DNA of 64,000 nucleotides. Source: Mycolicibacterium iranicum (lineage in GTDB: Bacteria; Actinomycetota; Actinomycetes; Mycobacteriales; Mycobacteriaceae). Under the pieces are notes generated by a model. That model saw only the letters and a program-made list of their open reading frames with translations. It was not told the origin of the DNA and made no database searches. A program made the position numbers and the translations under genes. How positions within the stretch are numbered: the stretch's first letter is position 1; each line of letters opens with the position of its first letter. Below are positions 35,481 through 44,264 of the stretch, piece by piece. Location: positions 479,347-543,346 of the forward strand of contig NZ_JACHVU010000004.1 of NCBI RefSeq assembly GCF_014190915.1, read 5' to 3'.

Positions 35481-36344
35481 ATGTCCTACGTCACTCCGCG
35501 CGACTTCGTCGGCAAGATGATCGATGCCGGCGAAGCGAAAGCCCTCATGTCCACCCGCGACACCCTGATCCGCGCCTTCATGGCCGGCGCGATCCTGGCG
35601 CTGGCCGCTGCGTTCGCGGTGACGATCACGGTGCAGACCGGGAACGCCCTGCTGGGTGCGGTGCTGTTCCCGGTCGGGTTCTGCCTGCTCTACCTGCTGG
35701 GGTTCGACCTGCTGACCGGCGTGTTCACGTTGGTGCCGCTGGCACTGCTCGACAAGCGCCGGGGAGTCACCCTCAAGTCGCTGATGCGTAACTGGGGCCT
35801 GGTCTTCGTCGGGAACTTCGCGGGCGCCATCCTGGTCGCGCTGATGATGGCGGTGGTCTTCACCTACGGCTTCAGCGTCGATCCCAACGAGGTCGGACAG
35901 CGGTTGGGCGAAATCGGGCACAGCCGCACGGTCGGGTACGCCGAACACGGTGCGGCGGGCATGCTGACGTTGTTCATCCGCGGCGTGCTGTGCAACTGGA
36001 TGGTCTCCACCGGCGTGGTCGCCGCGATGATGTCGACGAGCGTGTCCGGCAAGGTGATCGCGATGTGGATGCCGATCATGCTGTTCTTCTACATGGGATT
36101 CGAGCACTCGATCGTCAACATGTTCCTGTTCCCCTCCGGATTGATGCTCGGCGGCGACTTCTCCATCGCCGATTACCTGTTCTGGAACGAGATCCCGACC
36201 GTGATCGGCAACCTCGTCGGCGGGCTTGCCTTCGTCGGACTCACCCTGTTCGCGACCCACGCCCGCACCGGTGCTTCGCGCTTCGTCGAAGGCCCGTCCG
36301 ACGACCGCGGCCTCGTCGGAGCGACGAACGGCAGCGTTCGATGA
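35481..36344 (+). CDS. Formate/nitrite transporter (FNT) family channel
   Basis: The 287-residue membrane protein has six TM segments and the FNT features: an N-terminal DTLIRAFMAGAILALAAAFA region, LLYLLGFDLLTGVFTLVPLA with the L-G-F-D-L-T-G block, and GVLCNWMVSTGVV. FNT channels pass small monovalent anions such as formate, nitrite or hydrosulphide. The coupling to cyanase (ATGA overlap) suggests the anion here is cyanate, bicarbonate or nitrite, which is inference. The start ATG follows a GGAAGG site. Confidence 0.9.
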   Translation: MSYVTPRDFVGKMIDAGEAKALMSTRDTLIRAFMAGAILALAAAFAVTITVQTGNALLGAVLFPVGFCLLYLLGFDLLTGVFTLVPLALLDKRRGVTLKSLMRNWGLVFVGNFAGAILVALMMAVVFTYGFSVDPNEVGQRLGEIGHSRTVGYAEHGAAGMLTLFIRGVLCNWMVSTGVVAAMMSTSVSGKVIAMWMPIMLFFYMGFEHSIVNMFLFPSGLMLGGDFSIADYLFWNEIPTVIGNLVGGLAFVGLTLFATHARTGASRFVEGPSDDRGLVGATNGSVR

Positions 36345-36790
36345 CACCGATCATGGCGAAAAGCGATGCCGCCGAACTGATCAGGTCCGCGCGGATCCGC
36401 AAGAAGCTGACGTGGTCGGCGATCGCCGACGAGATCGATGCACCCGTGGTGTGGTGCGTGGCTGCGTTGCTCGGCCAGCATCCGGTGCCGGCCGGTCAGG
36501 CCGACCGGGTGTGCGCCCTGCTCGATCTCGACTCGTCGGTCGCGGAGAGCCTGCAGCAGCAACCCTCTCGGGGCATCGAACCGTCACTGACGTCCGATCC
36601 GACGATCTACCGGTTCCACGAGGCGCTGGCCGTGTACGGCCCGGCGCTGAAGGAGTTGATCCACGAGGAGTTCGGCGACGGCATCATGAGCGCGATCAAC
36701 TTCAAGGTCGACATCAAGCGGCGCGCGGATCCCGACGGCGATCGCGTGGTCGTCACCTTCGACGGAAAGTTCCTCGACTACCGCTGGTAG
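36341..36790 (+). CDS. cynS: Cyanate hydratase (cyanase)
   Basis: The 149-residue protein has the N-terminal HTH-like domain (AAELIRSARIRKKLTWSAIA) and the C-terminal catalytic domain. Catalytic residues Arg91, Glu94 and Ser117 are in YRFHEALAVYG and GDGIMSAINFKVD. Their spacing is identical to Arg96, Glu99 and Ser122 of the E. coli enzyme. Cyanase converts cyanate and bicarbonate to carbamate and CO2, then ammonia, using a decamer. It overlaps the FNT stop by 4 nt. No cynT carbonic anhydrase or CynR is adjacent. Confidence 0.96.
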   Translation: MTPIMAKSDAAELIRSARIRKKLTWSAIADEIDAPVVWCVAALLGQHPVPAGQADRVCALLDLDSSVAESLQQQPSRGIEPSLTSDPTIYRFHEALAVYGPALKELIHEEFGDGIMSAINFKVDIKRRADPDGDRVVVTFDGKFLDYRW

Positions 36791-36920
36791 AAATCGGTGC
36801 CACCGATGCTCCCCTCGCAAAAATGACCACTTCGTCAAAAGTGTCTAGACCGGCCTGATCGTGTTCTACCGTGAGCCGCGGCCGGCGTGATCCGGCCGTC
36901 AACACGAGGTTGGGAGACTG

Positions 36921-38687
36921 ATGGCGCAACTGTCGGCGTGGATGGGTGCAAGCATGGTCGCCGCGGGTGTCTCTGCGGCGTTGATCGTCGGAGCCGACAC
37001 CGCGAGTGCTGATACCGGGTCCGACACGACGGGCGCGAGTGCCAGTGCGACCGGCGGCACCGCTGACACCGACACCGCGGACCCGTCGGGCAGCGCCGAC
37101 GCCACCGACGCGGCCGACGCCGAGACCGACGCCGACGCCGACGCTGACGCCGACGCCGACGCCGACGCCGACGTCGAGGCCGGGGTTGGCGACGAGGACG
37201 CCGACGACGTCGACGAGACCGACACCGGCGAGACCGACGTCGACGGCGCCGAGGAGCACGAGGTCGCAGAGACGTCCGGCCCCTCCAAGAACAACGGCCC
37301 CGACTCCGAGCTTCCGGGCACGGACGCCGAGGCCGCGGCGGAGACCGGCGAGGACGCATCGAGCGACGGGAGCGTCGCGGACGATCCTGCCGCCGGCGGC
37401 GACACCGAACCGTCAGAAGCGCCCGCCACCGCCGACGCGCCGCAGCCCGCGGGTGCCGTCGACGCGCCGGCCGTCGCCGCCCCAGCGTCATTGCACGGCG
37501 GGGCGCACAGAAGTGTTGCCGGACAGCGGGTTTCGGCAACGCTTGACGCCCCGGGGACGCTCGCGGCACCCGCGCCGCGATCGCTGCAGGAGGTCTTCCA
37601 ATCGCTGATGATGGAGATCATCGGGGCGGCAGTGCGATTCGTGTCCGGACCGCCCGTGGTGCCGCGGGACAGCAACGTCACCGTGCGCAGCTCACGGCTG
37701 GAGATCACCGAGGGTCGCAGCATCCGCGCGGACTGGTACTACCCGGACGGCGCAGAACCGCCGCAGCGGCTCATCTACCTTCAGCACGGCTATCTCGGCA
37801 TCGGCCCGATGTACAGCTACACCGCCGCCTGGCTGGCCGAGCGCACCAACAGCATCGTCGTCGCCCCCACGCTGTCGTCGAATCGCTATGTGAAGGACGG
37901 CTTCTGGCTCGGTGACGACCAGGTGTACCGCGCCACCGCCGACCTGCTCCTCGGCGACCGGGACGCGCTGACCGCCAGCGCAGTGGCCGCCGGCTTCGCC
38001 CGGAAGTACGGCGCCGACGCCACACTGCCGGAGAGCTTCACGCTCGTCGGGCATTCGCTCGGGGCCGGCGTGGCCGCCGGCGCGGCGGGGTACTACGCCG
38101 ACGCGGTCACCGCCAGCGGCGCCACGAACCGGCTGGCCGGGATCATCCTGCTCGACGGGGCCCCGCCCGGAAACGTGCTCCCCGAGGCCCTCGACAAACT
38201 CGACGGGCTCGGTGGCTACATCCCGGTGCTCGAGCTGGGCGCCCCGCGAGACGGCGAGACCCGCCGCGTCGACGCCGCCCTCAACGCACACCGGCCCGGG
38301 CACTTCAACGGAGTGGTGCTCGACAACGGCGAACACCTCGATTCCATGCAGGGCGGAAGCTGGCTCATCCAGTTCGTTTCGTACCTCTACCAGGGGTTTC
38401 CGACCGAGCAGAACAAGTCCGCTGCGCAGACCCTCATCGCCGGCTGGATCAACGACATCTTCGCGGGCCGGATCGATCCGTCGACGGGCCGGTGCGAGAC
38501 CGGTGAGTGCGCCGGCATCTACGCCGACCCGGGGGCGCCTGTCTCCGTTTCGACCCCGAAGGGGCCGGCTACCGGTGTCGTCATCGGCACCGCGGCTGCG
38601 CCGACGAGTGTCGAGTTCCGGCCACTGTCCGTCACCTCCCTGGTGTCGCGACGGGCCACCGCGGTGAGCCTGTCGACGACCGGATGA
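36921..38687 (+). CDS. Secreted alpha/beta hydrolase with acidic low-complexity N-terminus
   Basis: The 588-residue protein opens with a signal peptide (ASMVAAGVSAALIVGADTAS, cleavage near residue 31). Residues 32 to about 190 are Asp/Ala/Glu/Thr-rich and disordered, including an Ala-Asp tract encoded by seven GCCGAC-type hexamers. The hydrolase domain from about 250 has YLQHGYLGIGPM, the nucleophile LVGHSLGAGVAAG and a His in FNGVVLDNGEHLDSM. It resembles mycobacterial secreted esterases with Pro/Ala/acidic linkers. Substrate is unknown. Confidence 0.82.
   Translation: MAQLSAWMGASMVAAGVSAALIVGADTASADTGSDTTGASASATGGTADTDTADPSGSADATDAADAETDADADADADADADADVEAGVGDEDADDVDETDTGETDVDGAEEHEVAETSGPSKNNGPDSELPGTDAEAAAETGEDASSDGSVADDPAAGGDTEPSEAPATADAPQPAGAVDAPAVAAPASLHGGAHRSVAGQRVSATLDAPGTLAAPAPRSLQEVFQSLMMEIIGAAVRFVSGPPVVPRDSNVTVRSSRLEITEGRSIRADWYYPDGAEPPQRLIYLQHGYLGIGPMYSYTAAWLAERTNSIVVAPTLSSNRYVKDGFWLGDDQVYRATADLLLGDRDALTASAVAAGFARKYGADATLPESFTLVGHSLGAGVAAGAAGYYADAVTASGATNRLAGIILLDGAPPGNVLPEALDKLDGLGGYIPVLELGAPRDGETRRVDAALNAHRPGHFNGVVLDNGEHLDSMQGGSWLIQFVSYLYQGFPTEQNKSAAQTLIAGWINDIFAGRIDPSTGRCETGECAGIYADPGAPVSVSTPKGPATGVVIGTAAAPTSVEFRPLSVTSLVSRRATAVSLSTTG
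37131..37172 (+). repeat. Hexanucleotide repeat, seven GCCGAC units
   Basis: Seven tandem 6-bp units (one with GCTGAC) encode (Ala-Asp)7 in the secreted hydrolase. Loss or gain of units keeps the frame, so the tract can vary in length. Confidence 0.9.
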
Positions 38688-38730
38688 GCTGACGCGGGCG
38701 CCGCCGCGAACCGCGGCTACCCTCGCTGCC

Positions 38731-39660
38731 ATGCCCTCCTCACGCGTCGCCGTCGTCGGTGCCGGGTTGTCGGGCGCGGCGTGCGCGCAGGCGCTGCGCG
38801 AACGCGGCGTCAGCGTCGACATCCTGGAGAGGGGGCGCGGACCCGGCGGCCGGATGGCGTCGCCGACCCTGCACGGCCGTCGCGTCGACATGGGTGCCGC
38901 GTACTTCACCGTCAAAGACCCGGAATTCGCCGCCGTGGTCGATGACTGGACCCGCCGCGGCCTGGCCCGGCCGTGGACCGACACCTTCGACGTGCTGTCA
39001 CCCAACGGACGCGACACCACGGCGGGGCCCGTCCGCTTCGCGGCGCCCGACGGCCTGCGCTCCCTGGTACGTGAGCTCCTGCCCGACGATGTCCGCTTCG
39101 AGGCGCAGGTCGGCTCGCTCGACCACCTCACCCACGACGCCGTCGTCCTGGCCATGCCCGATCCGCAGGCCGCCCGTCTCGCGCCCGATGCCTGCGACTG
39201 GGTGGACTACGAACCGGTGATCGCCGTCGCGGCGGGCTGGGCCGACCGGTGCTGGACCGTCGGCGACGCCGCGTTCGTCAACGACGACGACGACCTGTCC
39301 TTCGTCGCCGACGACGGCGCCCGGCGCGGCGACGCTGCACCCGTCCTCGTCGCCCACACCACCGCATCGCGCGCGCAACAACACCTCGACCAGCCCGGCG
39401 ACGCGGTGGCGCCCGTGATCGCGGCGCTGGGCCGGCTGCTCGACGTCGCCACCGCACCGTCGTGGACGCACGCGCACCGCTGGACGTTCGCCAAGCCCGC
39501 GGGCACGCACGGTGACGCCGAGTTCGGGCTGCTCACCGACGGGCGTCCCCTCGGGCTGTGCGGCGACGCGTGGTGCCCGACAGGCTCGCCGCGCGTCGAA
39601 TCGGCGTGGCTGTCGGGCCGACGGCTGGGCGCCGCGGTCGCCGCTGTGCTGTCGGATTGA
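38731..39660 (+). CDS. FAD-dependent oxidoreductase, renalase-like
   Basis: The 309-residue protein has an N-terminal Rossmann motif VAVVGAGLSGAACAQAL, the acidic LERGRGPGGRMAS and the renalase-type RVDMGAAYFTVKDPEFAAVV. The C-terminal FAD segment is GLCGDAWCPTGSPRVESAWLS. Bacterial renalase-like flavoproteins oxidise isomeric dihydronicotinamides or amines. The exact substrate is not set by sequence. It is followed by the MOSC gene 85 bp downstream. Confidence 0.87.
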   Translation: MPSSRVAVVGAGLSGAACAQALRERGVSVDILERGRGPGGRMASPTLHGRRVDMGAAYFTVKDPEFAAVVDDWTRRGLARPWTDTFDVLSPNGRDTTAGPVRFAAPDGLRSLVRELLPDDVRFEAQVGSLDHLTHDAVVLAMPDPQAARLAPDACDWVDYEPVIAVAAGWADRCWTVGDAAFVNDDDDLSFVADDGARRGDAAPVLVAHTTASRAQQHLDQPGDAVAPVIAALGRLLDVATAPSWTHAHRWTFAKPAGTHGDAEFGLLTDGRPLGLCGDAWCPTGSPRVESAWLSGRRLGAAVAAVLSD

Positions 39661-39745
39661 TGGCGTTCCCCACCGAGGTGGTGGTCCAATGGCCTCGGGA
39701 CCCGAACACGGGACCGGAACGCCGTCGAGCGGAGGCTGAAGTCCG

Positions 39746-40726
39746 ATGACCGTCGTGGAGCTCTGGCGTTTTCCGGTGAAGTCGATGGGGGGTACGCGCG
39801 TCGACCGGCTGCGCATCGACCGGCGCGGCGCGCACGCCGACCGCCTGTGGGCAGTGCGTGACGTGGAGAAGGGCGTCACGGCGTCCGCCCGGAGGATTCC
39901 CGTCCTGCTGCAGTGCTCGGCCCGCTATGCGGCCGAACCGGGGGAGGACGCCGGACCCGGCAACGTCCCGGCAGTCGTCATCACCCTGCCCGACGGCCGG
40001 GAGTTCGACGGCGAGGACCCTGCCGCGGGCACCGCACTCGGCGAGCTGGTGGGCCGCGAGGTCCGGCTGGTGGCCCTGCCGACGCCGAAGGACACCAGCG
40101 CGCACCGCATGTCGCTGCAGACGTCGCTGGCGAACTTCTCCGCCGGCCAGGTGCGCAGCGATTTCGGCCTCGCAGACGGCGAGGACCTGCCCGACACCTC
40201 GGTCTTCTCGACGCGTCAAATGGTCACTCTCGCACGCTATTCGACGCCGCCCGGTACGTTCGTCGACCTCAGCCCCGTGCACGTGCTCAGCACCGCGAGT
40301 CTGCGCAACCTGTCCGTCGACGGCTCGCCCTACGACGTGCGGCGCTTCCGGCCCAACGTGCTGGTCGACATCCCGGCCGCCGAGGACTTTCCGGAGTCGG
40401 CCTGGGTCGGGGGCCAGGTGCGCCTGGGCTCCGTCGTGCTGGCGGTGACGAATCCGACGATCAGGTGCGTGGTGCCGACCCGGCCGCAACCGGAGATCGA
40501 CCTCGACACCTCGCTGACCCGCCGGCTGGCCGAGCGGACCGATCGCTTCCTCGGCATCTACGCCGACGTCGCGACACCGGGGACGGTACAGGTGGGTGAC
40601 GAGGTCAGCGCACGCCCGCCGTCGCCGCCCAGTGCCGTCGAACGTGCAGCCACCGCGGCCGGCAAGTCGGCCACCCGAGGCCTGCAGCGACTGTTGGAGG
40701 CGACCGTCCTCCGGAAGAAGCCCTGA
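39746..40726 (+). CDS. MOSC domain protein with N-terminal beta-barrel
   Basis: The 326-residue protein has an MOSC_N domain (VELWRFPVKSMGG) followed by a MOSC domain with the Mo-cofactor-binding Cys in VTNPTIRCVVPTRPQPEIDL. The family includes mARC-type molybdenum enzymes and sulphur carriers. The C-terminal tail is helical and basic (ERAATAAGKSATRGLQRLLE) and unusual. The GNAT gene begins 19 nt after its stop. Confidence 0.88.
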   Translation: MTVVELWRFPVKSMGGTRVDRLRIDRRGAHADRLWAVRDVEKGVTASARRIPVLLQCSARYAAEPGEDAGPGNVPAVVITLPDGREFDGEDPAAGTALGELVGREVRLVALPTPKDTSAHRMSLQTSLANFSAGQVRSDFGLADGEDLPDTSVFSTRQMVTLARYSTPPGTFVDLSPVHVLSTASLRNLSVDGSPYDVRRFRPNVLVDIPAAEDFPESAWVGGQVRLGSVVLAVTNPTIRCVVPTRPQPEIDLDTSLTRRLAERTDRFLGIYADVATPGTVQVGDEVSARPPSPPSAVERAATAAGKSATRGLQRLLEATVLRKKP

Positions 40727-40745
40727 CCAAAGCCGCTGTCTTCTC

Positions 40746-41195
40746 ATGAATTCCATCCGCGTCGCGACCGACGCCGATGTCGCCGACATCGAGCGCATCG
40801 TCGCCGAAGCCTACGCGCCGTACATCGCGCGCATCGGTCGCGCGCCGGCGCCCATGGGTGTCGACTACCGCCGCCTCGTGCACGAGACCCGCGACGTCCA
40901 CATCCTGACCGTGAACGGGGAGAGGGTGGGGGTGCTGGTCTGCGTGGTCGAGGCGGACCATGTCTTCGTCGACAGCGTGGCCGTCGCCGCCGGTCACCAG
41001 GGTCGCGGCTACGGCAAGGTGCTGCTGGCCCACGCCGAGCAGCGGGCTCGCGACTGCGGGCTCCGGCAGGTGCGCCTCTACACCAACGCCGCGATGACAG
41101 AGAATCTCGAGCTCTACCCACACCTCGGGTACACGGAGGTCGACCGCCGCGTCGATGAAGGATTCCACCGGGTCTTCTTCGTCAAGACGGTCTAG
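40746..41195 (+). CDS. GNAT-family N-acetyltransferase
   Basis: The 149-residue protein starts at the ATG at 40746; the longer upstream frame overlaps the MOSC gene. The acetyl-CoA loop is GHQGRGYGKVLLAHAEQRA, followed by LRQVRLYTNAAMTENLELYP. Its 3' end overlaps the MocR gene end by 14 bp, tail to tail. Substrate is unknown. Confidence 0.9.
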   Translation: MNSIRVATDADVADIERIVAEAYAPYIARIGRAPAPMGVDYRRLVHETRDVHILTVNGERVGVLVCVVEADHVFVDSVAVAAGHQGRGYGKVLLAHAEQRARDCGLRQVRLYTNAAMTENLELYPHLGYTEVDRRVDEGFHRVFFVKTV

Positions 41196-42534
41196 CGGCC
41201 GGCATGTGTTGTCGTATGCGCGAAGCGATTTCACGCAGCGCGAGGATGAGGTCGGCACGCTCGGGTGTCGCGAGTGCGAGTCGTAGCGCGTTCGGAATGC
41301 GCTTCGTCGTGGCGAACGCATCAGCCGTCGTCACCAGGATCCCGGCCTCGGCGAGATCCCGGGCGATGACATCGTGGCGTGCCTCGTCGGGGAGCGTCAG
41401 CCAGCCGAGGTAGGACGCGGGGTGCGCGTGGTACTGCAGACCGGCCAGTTCGGTCGTGGCGAGTCGCTGCCGTTCCCCGGCATCCTCCCGCCGGGAACTC
41501 TCGAGTCGTTCGGCGGTACCGTCGGTCAGCCACCTGGTGGCCAGCGCGACGGCGAGGGTCGAGGTACCCCAGCTCGACGCACGCAGGGACCGGATCAATG
41601 TGTCCCGCAACCTCGTCGGTGCGACCACATAGCCGAACCGGATGCCCGGGGCCATGCTCTTGGAGACCGATCCGACGTAGAACGTCCGCTCGGGCGCAAG
41701 GGCCTGTAGCGGGGTGTGCCCGGGTTCCAGGAAGGCGTACACCGCATCCTCGACGATCAGGACGTCGTGCCGGCGGGCCAGGGCGGCGAGCCGCCGGCGG
41801 TCCTCGTCGCCGAGGACGAAACCCAACGGGTTGTGCAGTGTCGGAGTGCAATACAGCACCGACACGGGTCGTCGGGCGCAGAGGCGTTCGAGATGGTCGA
41901 GGGCCATTCCCGCGGTGTCGGAGGGGACGGCCGCCAGCTCGAGCCGGCGCTGGGCGGCCACGAGTTTGACCCCCGGATAGGTGACAGCGTCCACCGCCAC
42001 CACGGCCCCGGGCGCCGCGACCGCACCGAGGACGGTGTCCAGCCCCTGTTGGCCACCGGCGGTCAGCACCACGTTGTCGGGCGCCACGTCGATTCCGTGT
42101 CCGAGAAGGTATGTCGCGACGGCGGCCTGGCCGCGGGTCCGCCCGCCCGGCGGCTCCTGCATGAGCAGTGCGGACAGATCGCCCTCGGCGGCCAGCTCGC
42201 GCAGTGTGCGCCGGAGCTGGTCGCCCTGGTCCGGCGACAGCGGCTGATTGAACGACAGGTCGGCGACGCGCTCGACCGGTGTGTGCCGACGCATCTCGAG
42301 TCCGGCGTAGCCGCTGACGTCACGGACGTAGGTTCCACGGCCGGCCTCTCCGACGACCATGCCGGCCTCGGTGAGCGCGCGGTACACCTTCGTCGCGGTG
42401 GCGACCGCGATGCCGTGCTCCGTGGCCAGGGCTCGGTGCGTGGGCAGACGTGTCCCCGCAGGCAGCACCCCCGCGCGGATGCGGCCGGCGATGTCGTCGG
42501 CGACCTCGCTGTAGCGGGGGATGCGCACCGCCAC
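41182..42534 (-). CDS. MocR-type GntR/aminotransferase regulator
   Basis: The 450-residue protein combines a GntR winged helix (IRAGVLPAGTRLPTHRALAT, then GIAVATATKVYRAL) at residues 10-75 with an aminotransferase class I domain. The PLP Lys lies in FYVGSVSKSMAPGIRFGY, and YCTPTLHNPLG and VEDAVYAFLEPG match the cofactor region. MocR regulators sense PLP or amino compounds and usually control a divergent gene, here the thioesterase at 42595. An inverted repeat lies between them. Confidence 0.93.
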   Translation of the reverse strand: MAVRIPRYSEVADDIAGRIRAGVLPAGTRLPTHRALATEHGIAVATATKVYRALTEAGMVVGEAGRGTYVRDVSGYAGLEMRRHTPVERVADLSFNQPLSPDQGDQLRRTLRELAAEGDLSALLMQEPPGGRTRGQAAVATYLLGHGIDVAPDNVVLTAGGQQGLDTVLGAVAAPGAVVAVDAVTYPGVKLVAAQRRLELAAVPSDTAGMALDHLERLCARRPVSVLYCTPTLHNPLGFVLGDEDRRRLAALARRHDVLIVEDAVYAFLEPGHTPLQALAPERTFYVGSVSKSMAPGIRFGYVVAPTRLRDTLIRSLRASSWGTSTLAVALATRWLTDGTAERLESSRREDAGERQRLATTELAGLQYHAHPASYLGWLTLPDEARHDVIARDLAEAGILVTTADAFATTKRIPNALRLALATPERADLILALREIASRIRQHMPAARPS

Positions 42535-42539
42535 CTCAC

Positions 42540-42554
42540 TTGTCTGTAGGACAA
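42540..42554. promoter_or_regulatory. Inverted repeat between MocR and thioesterase genes
   Basis: TTGTC-N5-GACAA lies 6 nt upstream of the MocR start and 40 nt before the thioesterase start. It is a candidate MocR operator. Confidence 0.5.
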
Positions 42555-42594
42555 TTCCTTGATTGCACTATGCCAGCTTCTCTACGGTGCGACC

Positions 42595-43080
42595 ATGAGC
42601 GAGCCCGCCACGGCGCTGCCGGTCCTGGACTTCCTGAAACACCGACTCACGGGCGCCCCACCTCCGGTCCCGCGCGTCCATTTGCGCTATCCGACGGCGA
42701 TCTCCCAATCGCTGGGTTTCCGGATCGTCGCGGTCGACGCCGGAACCGCTTCGGTGGCAGTCGATGTCGACCCCGACCGGCACGGCAACCAGCAGGGCAC
42801 CGTGCACGGCGGGTTCCTGGTCGAACTCGCCGACGCCGCGATCGGCACCGCCCACTCCACGCTGATGCAGGACGGGGAGTCGTTCACCAGCATCGACATC
42901 CGTGCGGCCTTCCTGCGCCCGGTCTGGGCCGACACGCTGACCGCTACGGCGCACGCCGTACACAGCGGCCGGACGATCACGCACTACAGCTGCGACGTGG
43001 TGCGTGCCGACGGGAAGGTGGCCGCGTCGGTGACCAGCACCGTCATGACGTTGCGTGGCGACGCGGCCAGGGGCCGTTGA
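42595..43080 (+). CDS. PaaI-type hotdog thioesterase
   Basis: The 161-residue hotdog protein starts at the ATG at 42595. The active-site segment is QQGTVHGGFLVELADAAIGT, with TSIDIRAAFLRPV on the next strand. It probably hydrolyses a small or aromatic acyl-CoA. It is divergent from the MocR regulator that may control it. A small GNAT gene follows after 21 bp. Confidence 0.88.
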   Translation: MSEPATALPVLDFLKHRLTGAPPPVPRVHLRYPTAISQSLGFRIVAVDAGTASVAVDVDPDRHGNQQGTVHGGFLVELADAAIGTAHSTLMQDGESFTSIDIRAAFLRPVWADTLTATAHAVHSGRTITHYSCDVVRADGKVAASVTSTVMTLRGDAARGR

Positions 43081-43101
43081 CGCGCGAATTATCGTGGACT
43101 G

Positions 43102-43413
43102 ATGAGCTCCGAGACACCTCCCGACCGCACCGGCGCGGCAACGACCGTCACCCGAGAACCCGGCCGGTTCGTCATCGCCGTGGAGGGCCGCTCCGTGGGT
43201 CTCGCGGACTTTTACGATCGCGACGGGAAACGCGTCTTCCCGCACACCGAGGTGCAGCGCCAGTTCCAGGGACGCGGTCTGGCAACGATTCTCGTCGCCG
43301 AGGCGCTGCGCGAGACCCGGGCAGAAGGGCTGCGGATCGTCCCGACCTGCTGGATGGTCGCCGAATTCATCGACAAGCACCCCGAATACGCCGACATCAC
43401 CGACCGCGGCTAG
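43102..43413 (+). CDS. Small GNAT-like N-acetyltransferase (PF14542-like)
   Basis: The 103-residue protein belongs to the minimal GNAT type: FVIAVEGRSVGLADFYDRDG, then HTEVQRQFQGRGLATILVAE and IVPTCWMVAEFIDKHPEYAD. The Q-G-R-G-L-A loop binds acetyl-CoA. The conserved C-W-M/F-x-x-x-F/Y-I segment is family-specific. Its end overlaps the DUF427 gene by 4 bp tail to tail. Confidence 0.88.
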   Translation: MSSETPPDRTGAATTVTREPGRFVIAVEGRSVGLADFYDRDGKRVFPHTEVQRQFQGRGLATILVAEALRETRAEGLRIVPTCWMVAEFIDKHPEYADITDRG

Positions 43414-44177
43414 CCCAGGTGGGTGCGGGGCCGGGCCAGCTCGATCCCGTCGACGGTGATGTCGACCTTCTCGTTGTAGAACGCCACGAGGTTCGCGATG
43501 GCCGCAACCGCCGGCAGCGGCGTCTGGTAGGTCCACGCGAGGTCGGCATGGAGCGTGCCGCCCGCCCGCACCGACCAGTACGCCGAGGTGACGCCCTTGT
43601 ACGGGCAGAGGGTCTGCGTGTCGCTGGGTTCCAGGAGCCCTGAGGCGATATCGGTGCGGTCGATGTAATACCTTGTCGGCAAACCGGTTTCGAAGAGAAG
43701 GACCGGACTGTGGGTGTCGGCGAGCGTCGCGCCGTCGAGGGTGACGGTGACGTGGCGGTGCGAGCGCAGCGCGTCGACCCGGGCATACGGGTTGCGCGGA
43801 TGACCGTAGATGGGCTCGTCCTCCTCGAACCACGACAGCGCATTCCAGTCGAACTTCACCAGTCCCGCCACCGCGCCGTCGCCGGCGTCGAAGACACGCG
43901 CGGCCGAGGGCGCCGTGGCCCCGTCGACGACCACCGAGAACTTCCGCGACGGCCCGAACTGCACCCGCTGGGGGCGGCCGTCGTCGCGGAGCACGCCGGG
44001 CGCCACGTCGGCGAGCGGAACGTAGTACTGCGGGTAGTACGGAACCTCCCAGACATAGCGCGCCGACGTCGTGTCGAAGACCAGCTGGTCGCCGAGAAAC
44101 CCACGCACGCGCCGCGGGGCGGGTTCGACGCGTCCGCGCGCCGCCGCCATCTGCGGATAATCCGCGGCGCCGGTCAT
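43410..44177 (-). CDS. DUF427 family protein, tandem domains
   Basis: The 255-residue protein starts at the ATG at 44177; the much longer frame above it is a shadow of the ClC gene. Two DUF427 modules are seen: VRGFLGDQLVFDTTSARYVW, then VPYYPQYYVPLADV, and again VTVTLDGATLADTHSPVLLF with LPTRYYIDRTDI and CPYKGVTSAYWSV. The family is common in actinobacteria and has no defined biochemical function. Confidence 0.87.
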   Translation of the reverse strand: MTGAADYPQMAAARGRVEPAPRRVRGFLGDQLVFDTTSARYVWEVPYYPQYYVPLADVAPGVLRDDGRPQRVQFGPSRKFSVVVDGATAPSAARVFDAGDGAVAGLVKFDWNALSWFEEDEPIYGHPRNPYARVDALRSHRHVTVTLDGATLADTHSPVLLFETGLPTRYYIDRTDIASGLLEPSDTQTLCPYKGVTSAYWSVRAGGTLHADLAWTYQTPLPAVAAIANLVAFYNEKVDITVDGIELARPRTHLG

Positions 44178-44264
44178 GGACGGCCACCTCGACGGGGAAC
44201 GCGCGCGTGGCTCATGGGCGACACTGTAGGCCCGCCCGTCCCGTGGTGAAGGAGAACGACGACG

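Noticed and set aside
37692..39155. A 487-codon open frame antisense to the secreted hydrolase and renalase-like genes.
   Set aside because: Both sense genes have clear motifs; the antisense frame has none.
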